A stretch of 19,329 nt of DNA from CAUPWF01 sp964369425 (GTDB lineage Bacteria; Bacillota; Clostridia; Lachnospirales; Lachnospiraceae): assembly GCA_964369425.1 (NCBI GenBank), contig CAYJGW010000049.1, forward strand, positions 1 to 19,329. The letters run 5' to 3'. The position numbers and the translations under genes were made by a program. The notes beneath the pieces were generated by a model. It did not search any database. It had not been told where the DNA came from and saw only the letters and a program-made list of their open reading frames with translations. Numbering within the stretch: position 1 is the first letter of the stretch; each line of letters opens with the position of its first letter. Below, piece by piece: positions 7,056 through 13,702 of the stretch.

Positions 7056-7448
7056 GGACCAATCAGCGGCATTTATTCTCTATTAAGCTACACAGATAAA
7101 GAATCCATATTTATCGTGCCTTGTGACATGCCTAGCATCAACCAAACTATCATAGATTTTTTGTATATGAATTTATCAGATGCAGATGATTGTGTGAATG
7201 CTAAAATAGATGGAAGGATTCATCCTTTGATCGGAATTTATAAAAAAAGAATTTTACCTACAGTTTTAAGACAAATCAAAAATAAAGATTATAAGATAAT
7301 GAACTTATTAAATTCTCTTAACGTTAACTATGTGGATATCACGACAACTGACAATCACTCACTTGAAAACATCAACGACAAACTGAGCTTTCAAAAGGCT
7401 TTAGAACATATAGACCAAGCAAACTATCCATATACCACTTTTGTGTAA
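7056..7448 (+). pseudogene. MobA-like molybdenum cofactor nucleotidyltransferase, 3' remnant
   Basis: From 7056 the plus-strand frame reads GPISGIYSLL, then FIVPCDMPSIN, then a GRIHPLIGIYKK segment. These match the middle and end of MobA-family proteins (GPLAGI, acidic CDMP, HPLxGxY). About 70 N-terminal residues are absent, including the GGxSxRMGxxK nucleotide-binding loop, so the product could not work. Upstream in the same frame the open reading continues to 6906, but that is only the antisense of the relB remnant. The break point lies at about 7045-7060. A partial XdhC-like gene at the left edge suggests the genome once had, or still has, a molybdenum hydroxylase maturation cluster nearby. 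Confidence 0.75.
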
Positions 7449-7450
7449 AG

Positions 7451-7498
7451 AAAAAGATAGTTGAGCATTACTTCTATAAACGCTTCAACTATCTTTTT
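7451..7498. terminator. Bidirectional terminator between mobA remnant and hicB
   Basis: A 14-bp perfect stem (7451-7464 with 7485-7498) around a 20-base loop, with T runs on both strands. It ends hicAB on the minus strand. Its left arm AGAAAAAGATAGTTGAG is identical over 17 bases to that of the terminator at 6771. Confidence 0.85.
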
Positions 7499-7530
7499 TT
7501 ATTCTTAGTATTCGTCTATTTATTAAATCC

Positions 7531-7950
7531 CTACTCTTGTATCTTTTCTAATAGTGCTTCTTGTAATACCTTGGAAAAATTTATATTTTTATCCAATGCC
7601 GCATAATTCAACCATGCTGGTATAGTCAAAGTTTTTTTGACCGACTTGTCAAAATGCACTTTTGCATATTCTACAACATCAACGGCTATAATATTGACAA
7701 ATGCATCATCTAAAGAAACTTGTAAATCATATGCAATTTCTTTTATTTTTACATCTGAAAGTGCAGTCGGTTCAGGAATCTCTTTGTTTTCTCTTTTTAG
7801 AGTATATAGATAACCTGCAAGGCAATCTACAGCTTCATTCATTGCTTGTTCTATGGATTCTCCACAAGTAGAAAGCCAGTTTAAATCTGGAAACACAACC
7901 GAATATGAAGTTTTTTCTTTAAAAAAACACGCTGGATACATAGATAACAT
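7531..7950 (-). CDS. hicB: HicB-family antitoxin
   Basis: A 139-residue HicB antitoxin. Residues 1-50 form the degenerate RNase-H-like HicB domain, with YSVVFPDLNWLSTCGESIEQAMNEA, the usual signature of partial strands followed by a GDS/GES turn and helix. The tail from about 100 (KKTLTIPAWLNYAALDKNI) and a final helix fits a ribbon-helix-helix DNA-binding domain, which lets HicB repress its own promoter. The start at 7950 lies eight bases after AAGGAG and 27 bases after the HicA stop, so the pair is one operon with the toxin gene first. The dyad over the promoter at 8188-8242 is the likely HicB binding site. Confidence 0.85.
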   Translation of the reverse strand: MLSMYPACFFKEKTSYSVVFPDLNWLSTCGESIEQAMNEAVDCLAGYLYTLKRENKEIPEPTALSDVKIKEIAYDLQVSLDDAFVNIIAVDVVEYAKVHFDKSVKKTLTIPAWLNYAALDKNINFSKVLQEALLEKIQE

Positions 7951-7977
7951 AAATACATCTCCTTTTTAGAAGCAGGA

Positions 7978-8166
7978 TTACCTTAATCCTGCTTGTTTTA
8001 AGATGGACATTTCGGTACCTTTCGGCAAATCTTTACCATGAAATGGTATCGTTACCTTTCCCGTTTTTTCTGGATGAGTATATTGCCTATGTGAACCAAC
8101 TTGGTTTTTAAGTAACCATCCATCAGCAAGGATAATTCGCTCCATCTCTAACGGTTTTTTAGGCAT
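7978..8166 (-). CDS. hicA: HicA-family mRNA interferase toxin
   Basis: A 62-residue HicA toxin with a small double-stranded-RNA-binding-like fold. Key features are MPKKPLEMERIILADGW at the start and GSHRQYTHP around residues 24-32, with the catalytic histidine at 26. Then come the strand KVTIPFHG and a KGTEMSILKQAGL end, all standard for the family. HicA cleaves mRNA when free of HicB. The frame is open to 8214, but AAGGAGG at 8182-8176 lies nine bases before the ATG at 8166, and this start gives the normal length. No truncation is seen, so the pair looks functional. Confidence 0.88.
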   Translation of the reverse strand: MPKKPLEMERIILADGWLLKNQVGSHRQYTHPEKTGKVTIPFHGKDLPKGTEMSILKQAGLR

Positions 8167-8187
8167 AATGTTATACCTCCTTGCTAG

Positions 8188-8242
8188 AATATAATAACAT
8201 ATAATACGTGTCATTTCAACACGTATCGTACGTTATTATATT
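8188..8242. promoter_or_regulatory. 55-bp dyad covering the hicAB promoter
   Basis: Two nested perfect inverted repeats share one centre at 8215: AATATAATAAC (8188-8198) with GTTATTATATT (8232-8242), and ATACGTGT (8204-8211) with ACACGTAT (8219-8226). On the minus strand TTGAAA (8219-8214), 17 bases and TATTAT (8196-8191) form a promoter inside the dyad. This arrangement fits autorepression by HicB. Confidence 0.75.
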
Positions 8243-8283
8243 TTATACCATAGTGCACTCCTTGCATAGTATTTTGTATAAAT

Positions 8284-8312
8284 AAAAAGATAGTCAAGTA
8301 TACTCGACTATC
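8284..8312 (-). terminator. Terminator of the VOC-family gene
   Basis: On the minus strand a 24-base near-palindrome (8312-8289, one G-U pair) is followed by TTTTT. The outer stem GATAGTC resembles the GATAGTT of the terminators at 6771 and 7451. Confidence 0.7.
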
Positions 8313-8321
8313 CATTGATTA

Positions 8322-8705
8322 CTATTTTTTCTTCTGACAAAACTCAATTCTTTCTTTTCCAGGACCTTCTATAAAGAAATAATACAGACCTTTCTCAAAC
8401 AAGAAATCTGCATATCCAATTTCTGTTGTTAGTGGACATGGATTCATGTTTTTGAAGTGATTATAATCCGCTTCTATATCTTCCGATTCATAGGCTACAT
8501 GCTCAAATAACGCTGATTCAATTCCCTCTTTTTCAAACAATTCATATACAATACTTCCATCTGTAATAAACACAAATTCTCTACCATCTTTTTCGTAGCG
8601 CTCTAATATTTCAAAGTTCAATGTTTCCGTATAAAACGCTAATTCCTTTTCCAAATCTAAAACCGATACATTTAAATGATGGAACTTTCTTTTTGTTATA
8701 TCCAT
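8322..8705 (-). CDS. VOC-superfamily (glyoxalase/dioxygenase-fold) protein
   Basis: A 127-residue single-module VOC protein. It begins with a strand KFHHLNVSVLDLEKELAFYTETLNF, the classic first beta-alpha unit with a metal-ligand histidine. It continues through an E-rich middle (YELFEKEG, HVAYES) and ends YYFFIEGPGKERIEFCQ, where the glutamate in RIEF is the expected second ligand. Related proteins include lactoylglutathione lyases and many with unknown substrates, so no reaction can be assigned. The open frame goes up to 8768, but AAGGAGG at 8718-8712 clearly sets the ATG at 8705. It has its own promoter and terminator, so it is a single-gene transcript. Confidence 0.8.
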   Translation of the reverse strand: MDITKRKFHHLNVSVLDLEKELAFYTETLNFEILERYEKDGREFVFITDGSIVYELFEKEGIESALFEHVAYESEDIEADYNHFKNMNPCPLTTEIGYADFLFEKGLYYFFIEGPGKERIEFCQKKK

Positions 8706-8739
8706 AATTGTCCTCCTTGGCTCTTGTAATATACTATCG

Positions 8740-8768
8740 ATTATAGCTTTGTATTTATTAAAACACAA
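8740..8768 (-). promoter_or_regulatory. Promoter of the VOC-family gene
   Basis: On the minus strand TTGTGT (8768-8763), 17 bases, TATAAT (8745-8740). It lies inside the falsely extended reading frame, which also supports the shorter start at 8705. Confidence 0.7.
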
Positions 8769-8883
8769 GACTTATTCGTCTCACATTATAAACTTTCATT
8801 TTGCACATCTTTCACTTATATGACGCATCAGCATTGCACTATATAAAATCTTCCAGAGCTTATCCCTTTATCTTTCATTCTCA

Positions 8884-8912
8884 TTGAAATGATTTTTCCT
8901 GCATGGTATACT
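8884..8912 (+). promoter_or_regulatory. Promoter of the lipoate ligase gene
   Basis: TTGAAA (8884-8889), 17 bases, TATACT (8907-8912) on the plus strand, about 40 bases before the start codon. The 8706-8953 gap is otherwise filled only by the divergent promoter at 8740-8768. Confidence 0.65.
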
Positions 8913-8953
8913 AGGGTAACTTTACAACTATATTGAAAGGATTTTAGAATATT

Positions 8954-9934
8954 ATGATTTATGTACCTTCAACTTCAACGAGCATATACTATAATCTAGC
9001 TCTTGAATATTATTTAGCTACTGAAAAGAAATTTGACGATAAAGTTTTTATTGTCTGGCATGTAACACCTACATTAGTAGTAGGTCGAAACCAAAACACT
9101 TTGGAAGAAATTAATCAAGCTTATGTGGACTCTAAGAACATTAATGTTGCTAGACGCATGAGTGGTGGCGGAACCGTATACCAAGATTTAAACGGATGGC
9201 AATTCGCTTTTATCGAAAAAAAGACATCTGATGAGATTGATTTCAAACACTATTTAGAACCAGTAATCGATGCGATTGGATCTTTTGGTGTCAAAGCCGA
9301 ATTTCATGGGAGAAATGACCTTGTAATCGACGGAAGAAAATTTTCCGGTAATTCACAGTACATTTTAAAAGATACGGTTGTTCATCATGGCACCATACTG
9401 TTTGATAGCGATATTGAGGAAATGATGAAAGCAACTACTGTTGATGATTACAAAATTACATCAAAAGGAATCAAGTCAATCAGAAGTCGTGTAACTAATG
9501 TAAAAGAACATCTCACCAATCCTATTGATAGAGATACTTTCAAGGATACTATTGTTGATTTTATTATCGGAGAGAACGGAAGTGTTTGCGAACTCACTGA
9601 AGCAGAGATTGCAAGAGTGGAAGAAATCGCAAAAGAAAAATTCAATTCTTGGGATATTATCTATGGAAAGAACCCAACCTTCAACATGGAACGAACTGCT
9701 CGAACTGATGGTGGTAAAGTCCAGTTTAAATTAAATGTACAAAACGGAAAAATTGAAGAAGCATCTGTATTTGGTGATTTCTTTAGTGCATATGATAGTA
9801 GTCAAATCACCGATCTTTTGATTGGTTGCAAGTATGAAAAAACTGCGATTAGAGATGTACTAGAAAAAAATAATATGGAAAATGCTATTTATAATGTTAA
9901 TTTAGACGTTTTAGTCGATGCCATTATTGATTAG
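8954..9934 (+). CDS. lplA: Lipoate-protein ligase A
   Basis: A 326-residue lipoate ligase of the two-domain type. It attaches free lipoate (via lipoyl-AMP) to lysines on the E2 subunits of 2-oxoacid dehydrogenases or glycine cleavage H protein. The motifs are in order: VVGRNQNTLEEIN near 42-54, RRMSGGGTVYQD at 67-78 (the lipoyl-adenylate loop), and GRNDLVIDGRKFSGNSQ near 119-135 with the likely catalytic K129. A C-terminal accessory domain starts at about 245. The ribosome site AAAGG is weak and 13 bases from the ATG. No lipoyl-enzyme gene lies nearby, so it looks like a stand-alone salvage gene. Confidence 0.92.
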   Translation: MIYVPSTSTSIYYNLALEYYLATEKKFDDKVFIVWHVTPTLVVGRNQNTLEEINQAYVDSKNINVARRMSGGGTVYQDLNGWQFAFIEKKTSDEIDFKHYLEPVIDAIGSFGVKAEFHGRNDLVIDGRKFSGNSQYILKDTVVHHGTILFDSDIEEMMKATTVDDYKITSKGIKSIRSRVTNVKEHLTNPIDRDTFKDTIVDFIIGENGSVCELTEAEIARVEEIAKEKFNSWDIIYGKNPTFNMERTARTDGGKVQFKLNVQNGKIEEASVFGDFFSAYDSSQITDLLIGCKYEKTAIRDVLEKNNMENAIYNVNLDVLVDAIID

Positions 9935-9953
9935 CCCCAAAACAAACAAAAGC

Positions 9954-9992
9954 GAACAGCTACTTTTCTAGAGGATTGAAAAGTAGCTGTTC
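9954..9992. terminator. Hairpin between lplA and the Dabb gene
   Basis: A perfect 15-bp stem (9954-9968 with 9978-9992) and a 9-base loop lie between the convergent ends of lplA and the Dabb-domain gene. T runs are modest on both sides, so it is probably a shared terminator. Confidence 0.7.
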
Positions 9993-10043
9993 TAGCAATT
10001 TCATTTATACAATTCACAAAACAAACTTTTATTCACAAAGTTA

Positions 10044-10340
10044 TTACTCTTCTACAATAAAGTCTGCAACTGCAATATCAGCTACATGCTCGCTTAAAAA
10101 GCTACCTACTGTATTTGCGTGATACGGATGAGCCACATACGTTTCTAACTCTTCTAAATCCTTTGTGAACACTTCTAACTGGACATCATATGCTCTCATT
10201 CCTGGTCTAATATTAAGATCACTAGTCACTTTAATAATTTGAGGAATCTCATTTTTCATTGATAAGAATAAATCTCTCAATTCAGTACACTTATCTTTAC
10301 TGTCTTCTTTCATTCTAAATAGTACTACGTGCTTTAACAT
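10044..10340 (-). CDS. Dabb (stress-responsive alpha-beta barrel) domain protein
   Basis: A 98-residue protein that starts MLKHVVLFRMKED and later has MRAYDVQLEVFTKDLEELETYVAHPYH. This is the full signature of the Dabb domain, a ferredoxin-like dimeric barrel that includes plant stress proteins and bacterial proteins of unknown role. The ATG at 10340 was chosen because AGGAG lies 10 bases away; a TTG at 10346 would be only four bases from it. It has its own promoter and shares a terminator hairpin with lplA. No function can be assigned from context. Confidence 0.8.
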   Translation of the reverse strand: MLKHVVLFRMKEDSKDKCTELRDLFLSMKNEIPQIIKVTSDLNIRPGMRAYDVQLEVFTKDLEELETYVAHPYHANTVGSFLSEHVADIAVADFIVEE

Positions 10341-10384
10341 AATCAATTGTCTCCTTTCAAGTTTCTCGTTCGTTCTATACCAAA

Positions 10385-10413
10385 ATATTAATACATTGAA
10401 GGATTTTAGTCAA
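10385..10413 (-). promoter_or_regulatory. Promoter of the Dabb gene
   Basis: On the minus strand TTGACT (10413-10408), 17 bases, TAATAT (10390-10385), about 40 bases before the start codon. Nothing further is recognised in 10414-10551. Confidence 0.6.
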
Positions 10414-10551
10414 TAATCAAACTCTAACGTTTCTTTATTCGACTTCTTTTTCTCGCAAGTGCATAGGTCTTTCACAATATGCAATTTAGATACTTATTTT
10501 GAGCATGGTTTATATGATTTATACTAATAACTTTTCAGTTTTTCTGCTCAT

Positions 10552-11085
10552 TCACCTTAAAATATATGTTGTCTCTACAATCCCATTGGCAACGCTAGAA
10601 GATACATATTTAAGTTTAACTTCCTTTTCATTTTCTGCAAACAATCGAATCCCACCACCTAATATCGTTGGGATTGTCGAGATGATAATCTCATCGACAA
10701 GTCCTGCCCAAATTACTTGGTTTACGATGGATGCACCTCCATTAATCCAAATATCTCCTTCATCATTATTTTCCTTGAGTTCAGCAATGAACTCTGCAAC
10801 ATTGCGATTAACAAAAACAACATCTTCCGTATTTTCAATCTTCTTACTCGTAAACACATAGCTTTTTTTACCTGCATATGCATACGTACCTGGCATTAAT
10901 TCTGTTGTAACTTGATGATATGTGGTATATCCCATGATTACGTCCCCAACATTGGCATAGAATTCTTCATATGTTCCTGGATTTTCAGCATCTGAACCGT
11001 CACCTTGTAAAAATTCTACTTTACCATCCTTGTCAGCAACATATCCATCTAAACTCACCGCTATATATAAAACTACTTTCCTCAT
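10552..11085 (-). CDS. RibD C-terminal / dihydrofolate-reductase-like protein
   Basis: A 177-residue protein of the RibD-C/DHFR-fold superfamily. It begins KVVLYIAVSLDGYVADKDG, then has a GDVIMGYTTYHQV segment, a YVFTSKK strand, and the NADPH-binding INGGASIVNQVIWAGLVDEI region followed by PTILGGGIRLF. This is the pattern of the stand-alone YwjB/YyaP-type reductases, whose substrates are mostly unknown, not of folate-pathway DHFR. The start at 11085 has AAAGGAG overlapping the stop of the DsrE gene, so the two are co-transcribed and probably translationally coupled. Confidence 0.82.
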   Translation of the reverse strand: MRKVVLYIAVSLDGYVADKDGKVEFLQGDGSDAENPGTYEEFYANVGDVIMGYTTYHQVTTELMPGTYAYAGKKSYVFTSKKIENTEDVVFVNRNVAEFIAELKENNDEGDIWINGGASIVNQVIWAGLVDEIIISTIPTILGGGIRLFAENEKEVKLKYVSSSVANGIVETTYILR

Positions 11086-11097
11086 TTCGCTTCTCCT

Positions 11098-11436
11098 TTA
11101 AATTGTCAGCAATTTTTCATTTTCTTTAAGAATATTTGTAAGTGGAACTCCCATTCCATCCACCTCTATATCAAGAGATTTCAGCTTATCTGTAACTTCA
11201 AACATATTTGCGCAAGAAATACACGCTTTTACAACCACACCTGCATGTTTTGCAAGCTTTATTCTTTCTTGTATACTTTCATCTTCAGCTACAAGCTTTG
11301 CCGATGGTCCCCATATTATAATCTCCACCTCATCAAACCATCCTCTTGTCTTTGCATTAGTCGCATACATAAAGACCATTGTATGTGCAACCTGTGGGTT
11401 ATCGTTTATCCATAAAATATTTAATTTATTACTCAT
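11098..11436 (-). CDS. DsrE-family protein
   Basis: A 112-residue DsrE/F-like protein. It starts MSNKLNILWINDNPQVA, has a central EVEIIIWGPSAKLVAED strand-turn-helix, then VVVKACISCANMFEVTD and a C-terminal MGVPLTNILKENEKLLT. The family includes sulfurtransferase subunits of sulfur relay systems. Here the conserved cysteines are in ACISCAN, a variant of the usual ACxxCA motif, so sulfur handling is possible but unproven. The frame is open to 11493. I chose the ATG at 11436 because it matches the family N-terminus and has AAGG five bases away plus AGGAGG further upstream. It is first of a two-gene operon with the RibD/DHFR-like gene. Confidence 0.8.
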   Translation of the reverse strand: MSNKLNILWINDNPQVAHTMVFMYATNAKTRGWFDEVEIIIWGPSAKLVAEDESIQERIKLAKHAGVVVKACISCANMFEVTDKLKSLDIEVDGMGVPLTNILKENEKLLTI

Positions 11437-11492
11437 AATTGCCTTATACCTCCTCATCACTTGACTTTCTCGCTTATCTATACCTAATACCA

Positions 11493-11521
11493 ATCATAAC
11501 ATTAGCTTGCTTGTTTGTCAC
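11493..11521 (-). promoter_or_regulatory. Probable promoter of the DsrE-RibD pair
   Basis: On the minus strand GTGACA (11521-11516), 17 bases, TATGAT (11498-11493), with TGT before the -10. The -35 has one off-consensus base. Confidence 0.5.
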
Positions 11522-11581
11522 TCCATATTCTTCTATCATGAACCTTCCATTTCTGCTTTTTCTTAGATTATTCAATTAGCG

Positions 11582-11764
11582 TTACGTACCGTACAGTATT
11601 ATTTCTCTATAGGTACGTAAAACAGTACGCCTTAATTTGTATCGAGCTTGAATTTTACGTACTCATCATCTTTTTTCCCTACTGGTACGTAAGACAATAC
11701 ATCTTACTTTTTATCAAGCTTGAATTTTACGTACTTATCACCATTTCCCCCTCCCAGTACGTAA
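11582..11764. repeat. Three-copy 72-bp tandem repeat with inverted TTACGTAC sites
   Basis: TTACGTAC occurs at 11582, 11655 and 11727, and its reverse GTACGTAA at 11613, 11685 and 11757. The gaps between successive starts are 31, 42, 30, 42 and 30 bases. The full period is 72 bases (73 once), and the third, leftmost copy is partial. Between the first two full copies (minus-strand order) the 34-base linker agrees at 27 positions and the 22-base inner spacer at 14, mostly with transitions between them. The array fills most of the gap between phnX and the DsrE gene, upstream of the latter's promoter. Confidence 0.85.
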
Positions 11765-11765
11765 A

Positions 11766-11792
11766 AAAGAGTGAACGATTTCTCATCCACCC
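11766..11792 (-). terminator. Probable terminator of the phosphonate operon
   Basis: On the minus strand a 9-bp stem (11792-11784 with 11777-11769), including G-U pairs and a 6-base loop, is followed by TTTTTT. It lies eight bases after the phnX stop and touches the 72-bp repeat array. Confidence 0.55.
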
Positions 11793-11799
11793 TTTCACC

Positions 11800-12567
11800 T
11801 TATACGTATTCTAATACTCCACGAATATCTTGTATTACTGCATCTGCTCCCGCATCTAAATAGCGTTGTTTTACTACTGCATCTTTGCTTGCTCTCTCTT
11901 CATCTGAAAGTGCTTCGTACTCTTCTATTGTAAGTCCCATTTCTGAGCTTCCTTCGATGATTCCAATTGCAAATGCCCCTGCATTCTTCCCTTCATTGAT
12001 ATCTGATACTGTGTCTCCAACTTTAATAACTTGACGCACATCTTGAACTTTGAGTTCGAACATATTTTTATGCACCATGAATGGATTTGGTCTTCCTTCT
12101 CCTTCTACTGCATCTGGGCTACACCAGTAGTCTGGCTCATATCCTTGCTCTTTTGCAATCTTTGTGATGACAGCCATCATTTCATTTGTGTATCCTGTTG
12201 TCGCTCCAATTTTGATTCCTTTTGCACGTAGTGCATCCATAGTCTCTACTACCCCTGGCTTTAGGTCTGCACAATTATCTAATATTGCAAATAGTGAATC
12301 TTCGAATTTGTCGTAGATTGCATCAATATCTTTTTCTTCCACTTCTCTTCCGTACTTTTCTACAAATGCTGTATGGATTCTATCCATCTTAAGCATGGTT
12401 CTGATGTGCTCTTTCTTCAACATCCCCATTGGCTTTCTAACTTCGTCCATTGTCACTTCAATTCCATAACTTTTAAATGCTCCCGCAAATGCTTGTACTG
12501 GTGCAAAGCATCCATAATCTACTGTTGTTCCTGCCCAATCAAATACTACTGTTGTAAATTTATTCAT
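11800..12567 (-). CDS. phnX: Phosphonoacetaldehyde hydrolase (phosphonatase)
   Basis: A 255-residue HAD-superfamily enzyme that cleaves phosphonoacetaldehyde to acetaldehyde and phosphate, the last step of 2-aminoethylphosphonate breakdown. The nucleophile motif FDWAGTTVDYG carries D10. The cap-domain lysine that forms the Schiff base is K51 in MGMLKKEHIR, the position corresponding to K53 of the Bacillus cereus enzyme. GATTGYTNEMM (motif II) and VGDTVSDINEGKNAGAFAIGI (motifs III and IV) complete the site. Length is slightly below the 265-270 usual for the family. The start codon is one base after the phnW stop, with its ribosome site inside phnW, so translation is coupled. Confidence 0.94.
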   Translation of the reverse strand: MNKFTTVVFDWAGTTVDYGCFAPVQAFAGAFKSYGIEVTMDEVRKPMGMLKKEHIRTMLKMDRIHTAFVEKYGREVEEKDIDAIYDKFEDSLFAILDNCADLKPGVVETMDALRAKGIKIGATTGYTNEMMAVITKIAKEQGYEPDYWCSPDAVEGEGRPNPFMVHKNMFELKVQDVRQVIKVGDTVSDINEGKNAGAFAIGIIEGSSEMGLTIEEYEALSDEERASKDAVVKQRYLDAGADAVIQDIRGVLEYV

Positions 12568-12568
12568 C

Positions 12569-13669
12569 TTATTTTCTTCCTTTCATCTCTTCAAAAAATG
12601 ATTCAAATATATCGCATAGTTTCACCATATCTTCTAGGTAAATCTCTCCAATATTTCCTATTCTAAATGTGTCTGCTCCTGTTACTTTCCCTGGATAAAT
12701 CGCATACCCTCTCTCTTTGATGTACTCATACATCTCTACAAACGAGAAGTTATGATCTTCTGGATACAGGAAAGTTGTTATAATTGGTGATTGATTTTCA
12801 GCCCCAATGTATGTTTTGATCCCCATTTCTTTCATCTTAGTGATTAAGTACTCGTTGTTCTCTCTGTATCTTTTCTCGCGAGCTACAACTCCGCCTTCTT
12901 CTTTTAACTCTTCCATCGCTTGTCTAAAAGCTAGTACTACATGTGTTGGCGATGTAAATCTCCACTTTCCATCTACATCCATCTCTTTCCATTGGTCATA
13001 AAGGTCTAGTGATAAGCTTCTTGCTTTCCCTTCGCTTTGCTTCAATGTTTCTCTCTCGCATATGATAAATGAAAATCCTGGCACTCCTTGCACGCATTTA
13101 TTTGCACTGCTGATAATTACATCAATCCCCCACTCTTCCACTGGAATCTGAATTCCACCAAGACTTGACATGGCATCTACTATCATGGTTCTACCTGCCG
13201 CTTTTACCACTTTACTAACCTCTTGAATATCGTTTAAGATTCCTGAAGTTGTTTCGCAGTGCACCATAATTACATGGGTAATCCCAGCGTCTTGATCTAA
13301 GATAGTCTTTACTTCAGTTGCAGAAGGAATCTGTGAGTAATGCACCTCATATACTTCGTGATTCACTTTAGCGTGTTTTGCAGTCTTAATCATTCGCTCT
13401 CCATAAGCACCATTTGCTATGATTAAGATTTTATCTTCCTCTCCAACCAAACTTGTGATTACAGACTCTACTCCAAAACTTCCACTCCCTTGCATTAATA
13501 CTGTTGTGTATTTTTCTTCTGATACTTGTGCTATTTCTAGTAAACCACTTCTGATTTCTTGGGTAATCCTTTTATAATCATCATCCCATGTACAATGATC
13601 CACCATCATTTTTTCTTTAATTGTTGCCGTAGTCGTCAACGGACCTGGTGTCAATAATTTGTAATTCAT
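12569..13669 (-). CDS. phnW: 2-aminoethylphosphonate-pyruvate transaminase
   Basis: A 366-residue class V PLP aminotransferase that converts 2-aminoethylphosphonate and pyruvate to phosphonoacetaldehyde and alanine. The start NYKLLTPGPLTTTATIKEKM is the family signature. VLMQGSGSFGVES is the PLP-phosphate loop at about 57-69, D165 in VDAMSSLGG binds the pyridine nitrogen, and K191 in SSANKCVQGVPGF forms the internal aldimine. The length is normal. It lies between the binding protein and phnX, and its start is preceded by AAGGAG. With phnX it makes the complete two-step pathway, giving alanine, acetaldehyde and phosphate. Confidence 0.95.
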   Translation of the reverse strand: MNYKLLTPGPLTTTATIKEKMMVDHCTWDDDYKRITQEIRSGLLEIAQVSEEKYTTVLMQGSGSFGVESVITSLVGEEDKILIIANGAYGERMIKTAKHAKVNHEVYEVHYSQIPSATEVKTILDQDAGITHVIMVHCETTSGILNDIQEVSKVVKAAGRTMIVDAMSSLGGIQIPVEEWGIDVIISSANKCVQGVPGFSFIICERETLKQSEGKARSLSLDLYDQWKEMDVDGKWRFTSPTHVVLAFRQAMEELKEEGGVVAREKRYRENNEYLITKMKEMGIKTYIGAENQSPIITTFLYPEDHNFSFVEMYEYIKERGYAIYPGKVTGADTFRIGNIGEIYLEDMVKLCDIFESFFEEMKGRK

Positions 13670-13702
13670 ATATTCTATCTCCTTTTTAAACCTGACGTTT
13701 TT

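Noticed and set aside
11582..11764. CRISPR array
   Set aside because: The conserved elements are 8-bp palindromes and similar linkers, not identical 24-37 bp repeats separated by unique spacers; the linkers are related to each other.
12569..13669. PhnW as an alanine-glyoxylate or serine-pyruvate aminotransferase
   Set aside because: The N-terminal LLTPGPL motif, the SSANKCVQGVPGF site and direct coupling to phnX favour the phosphonate enzyme.
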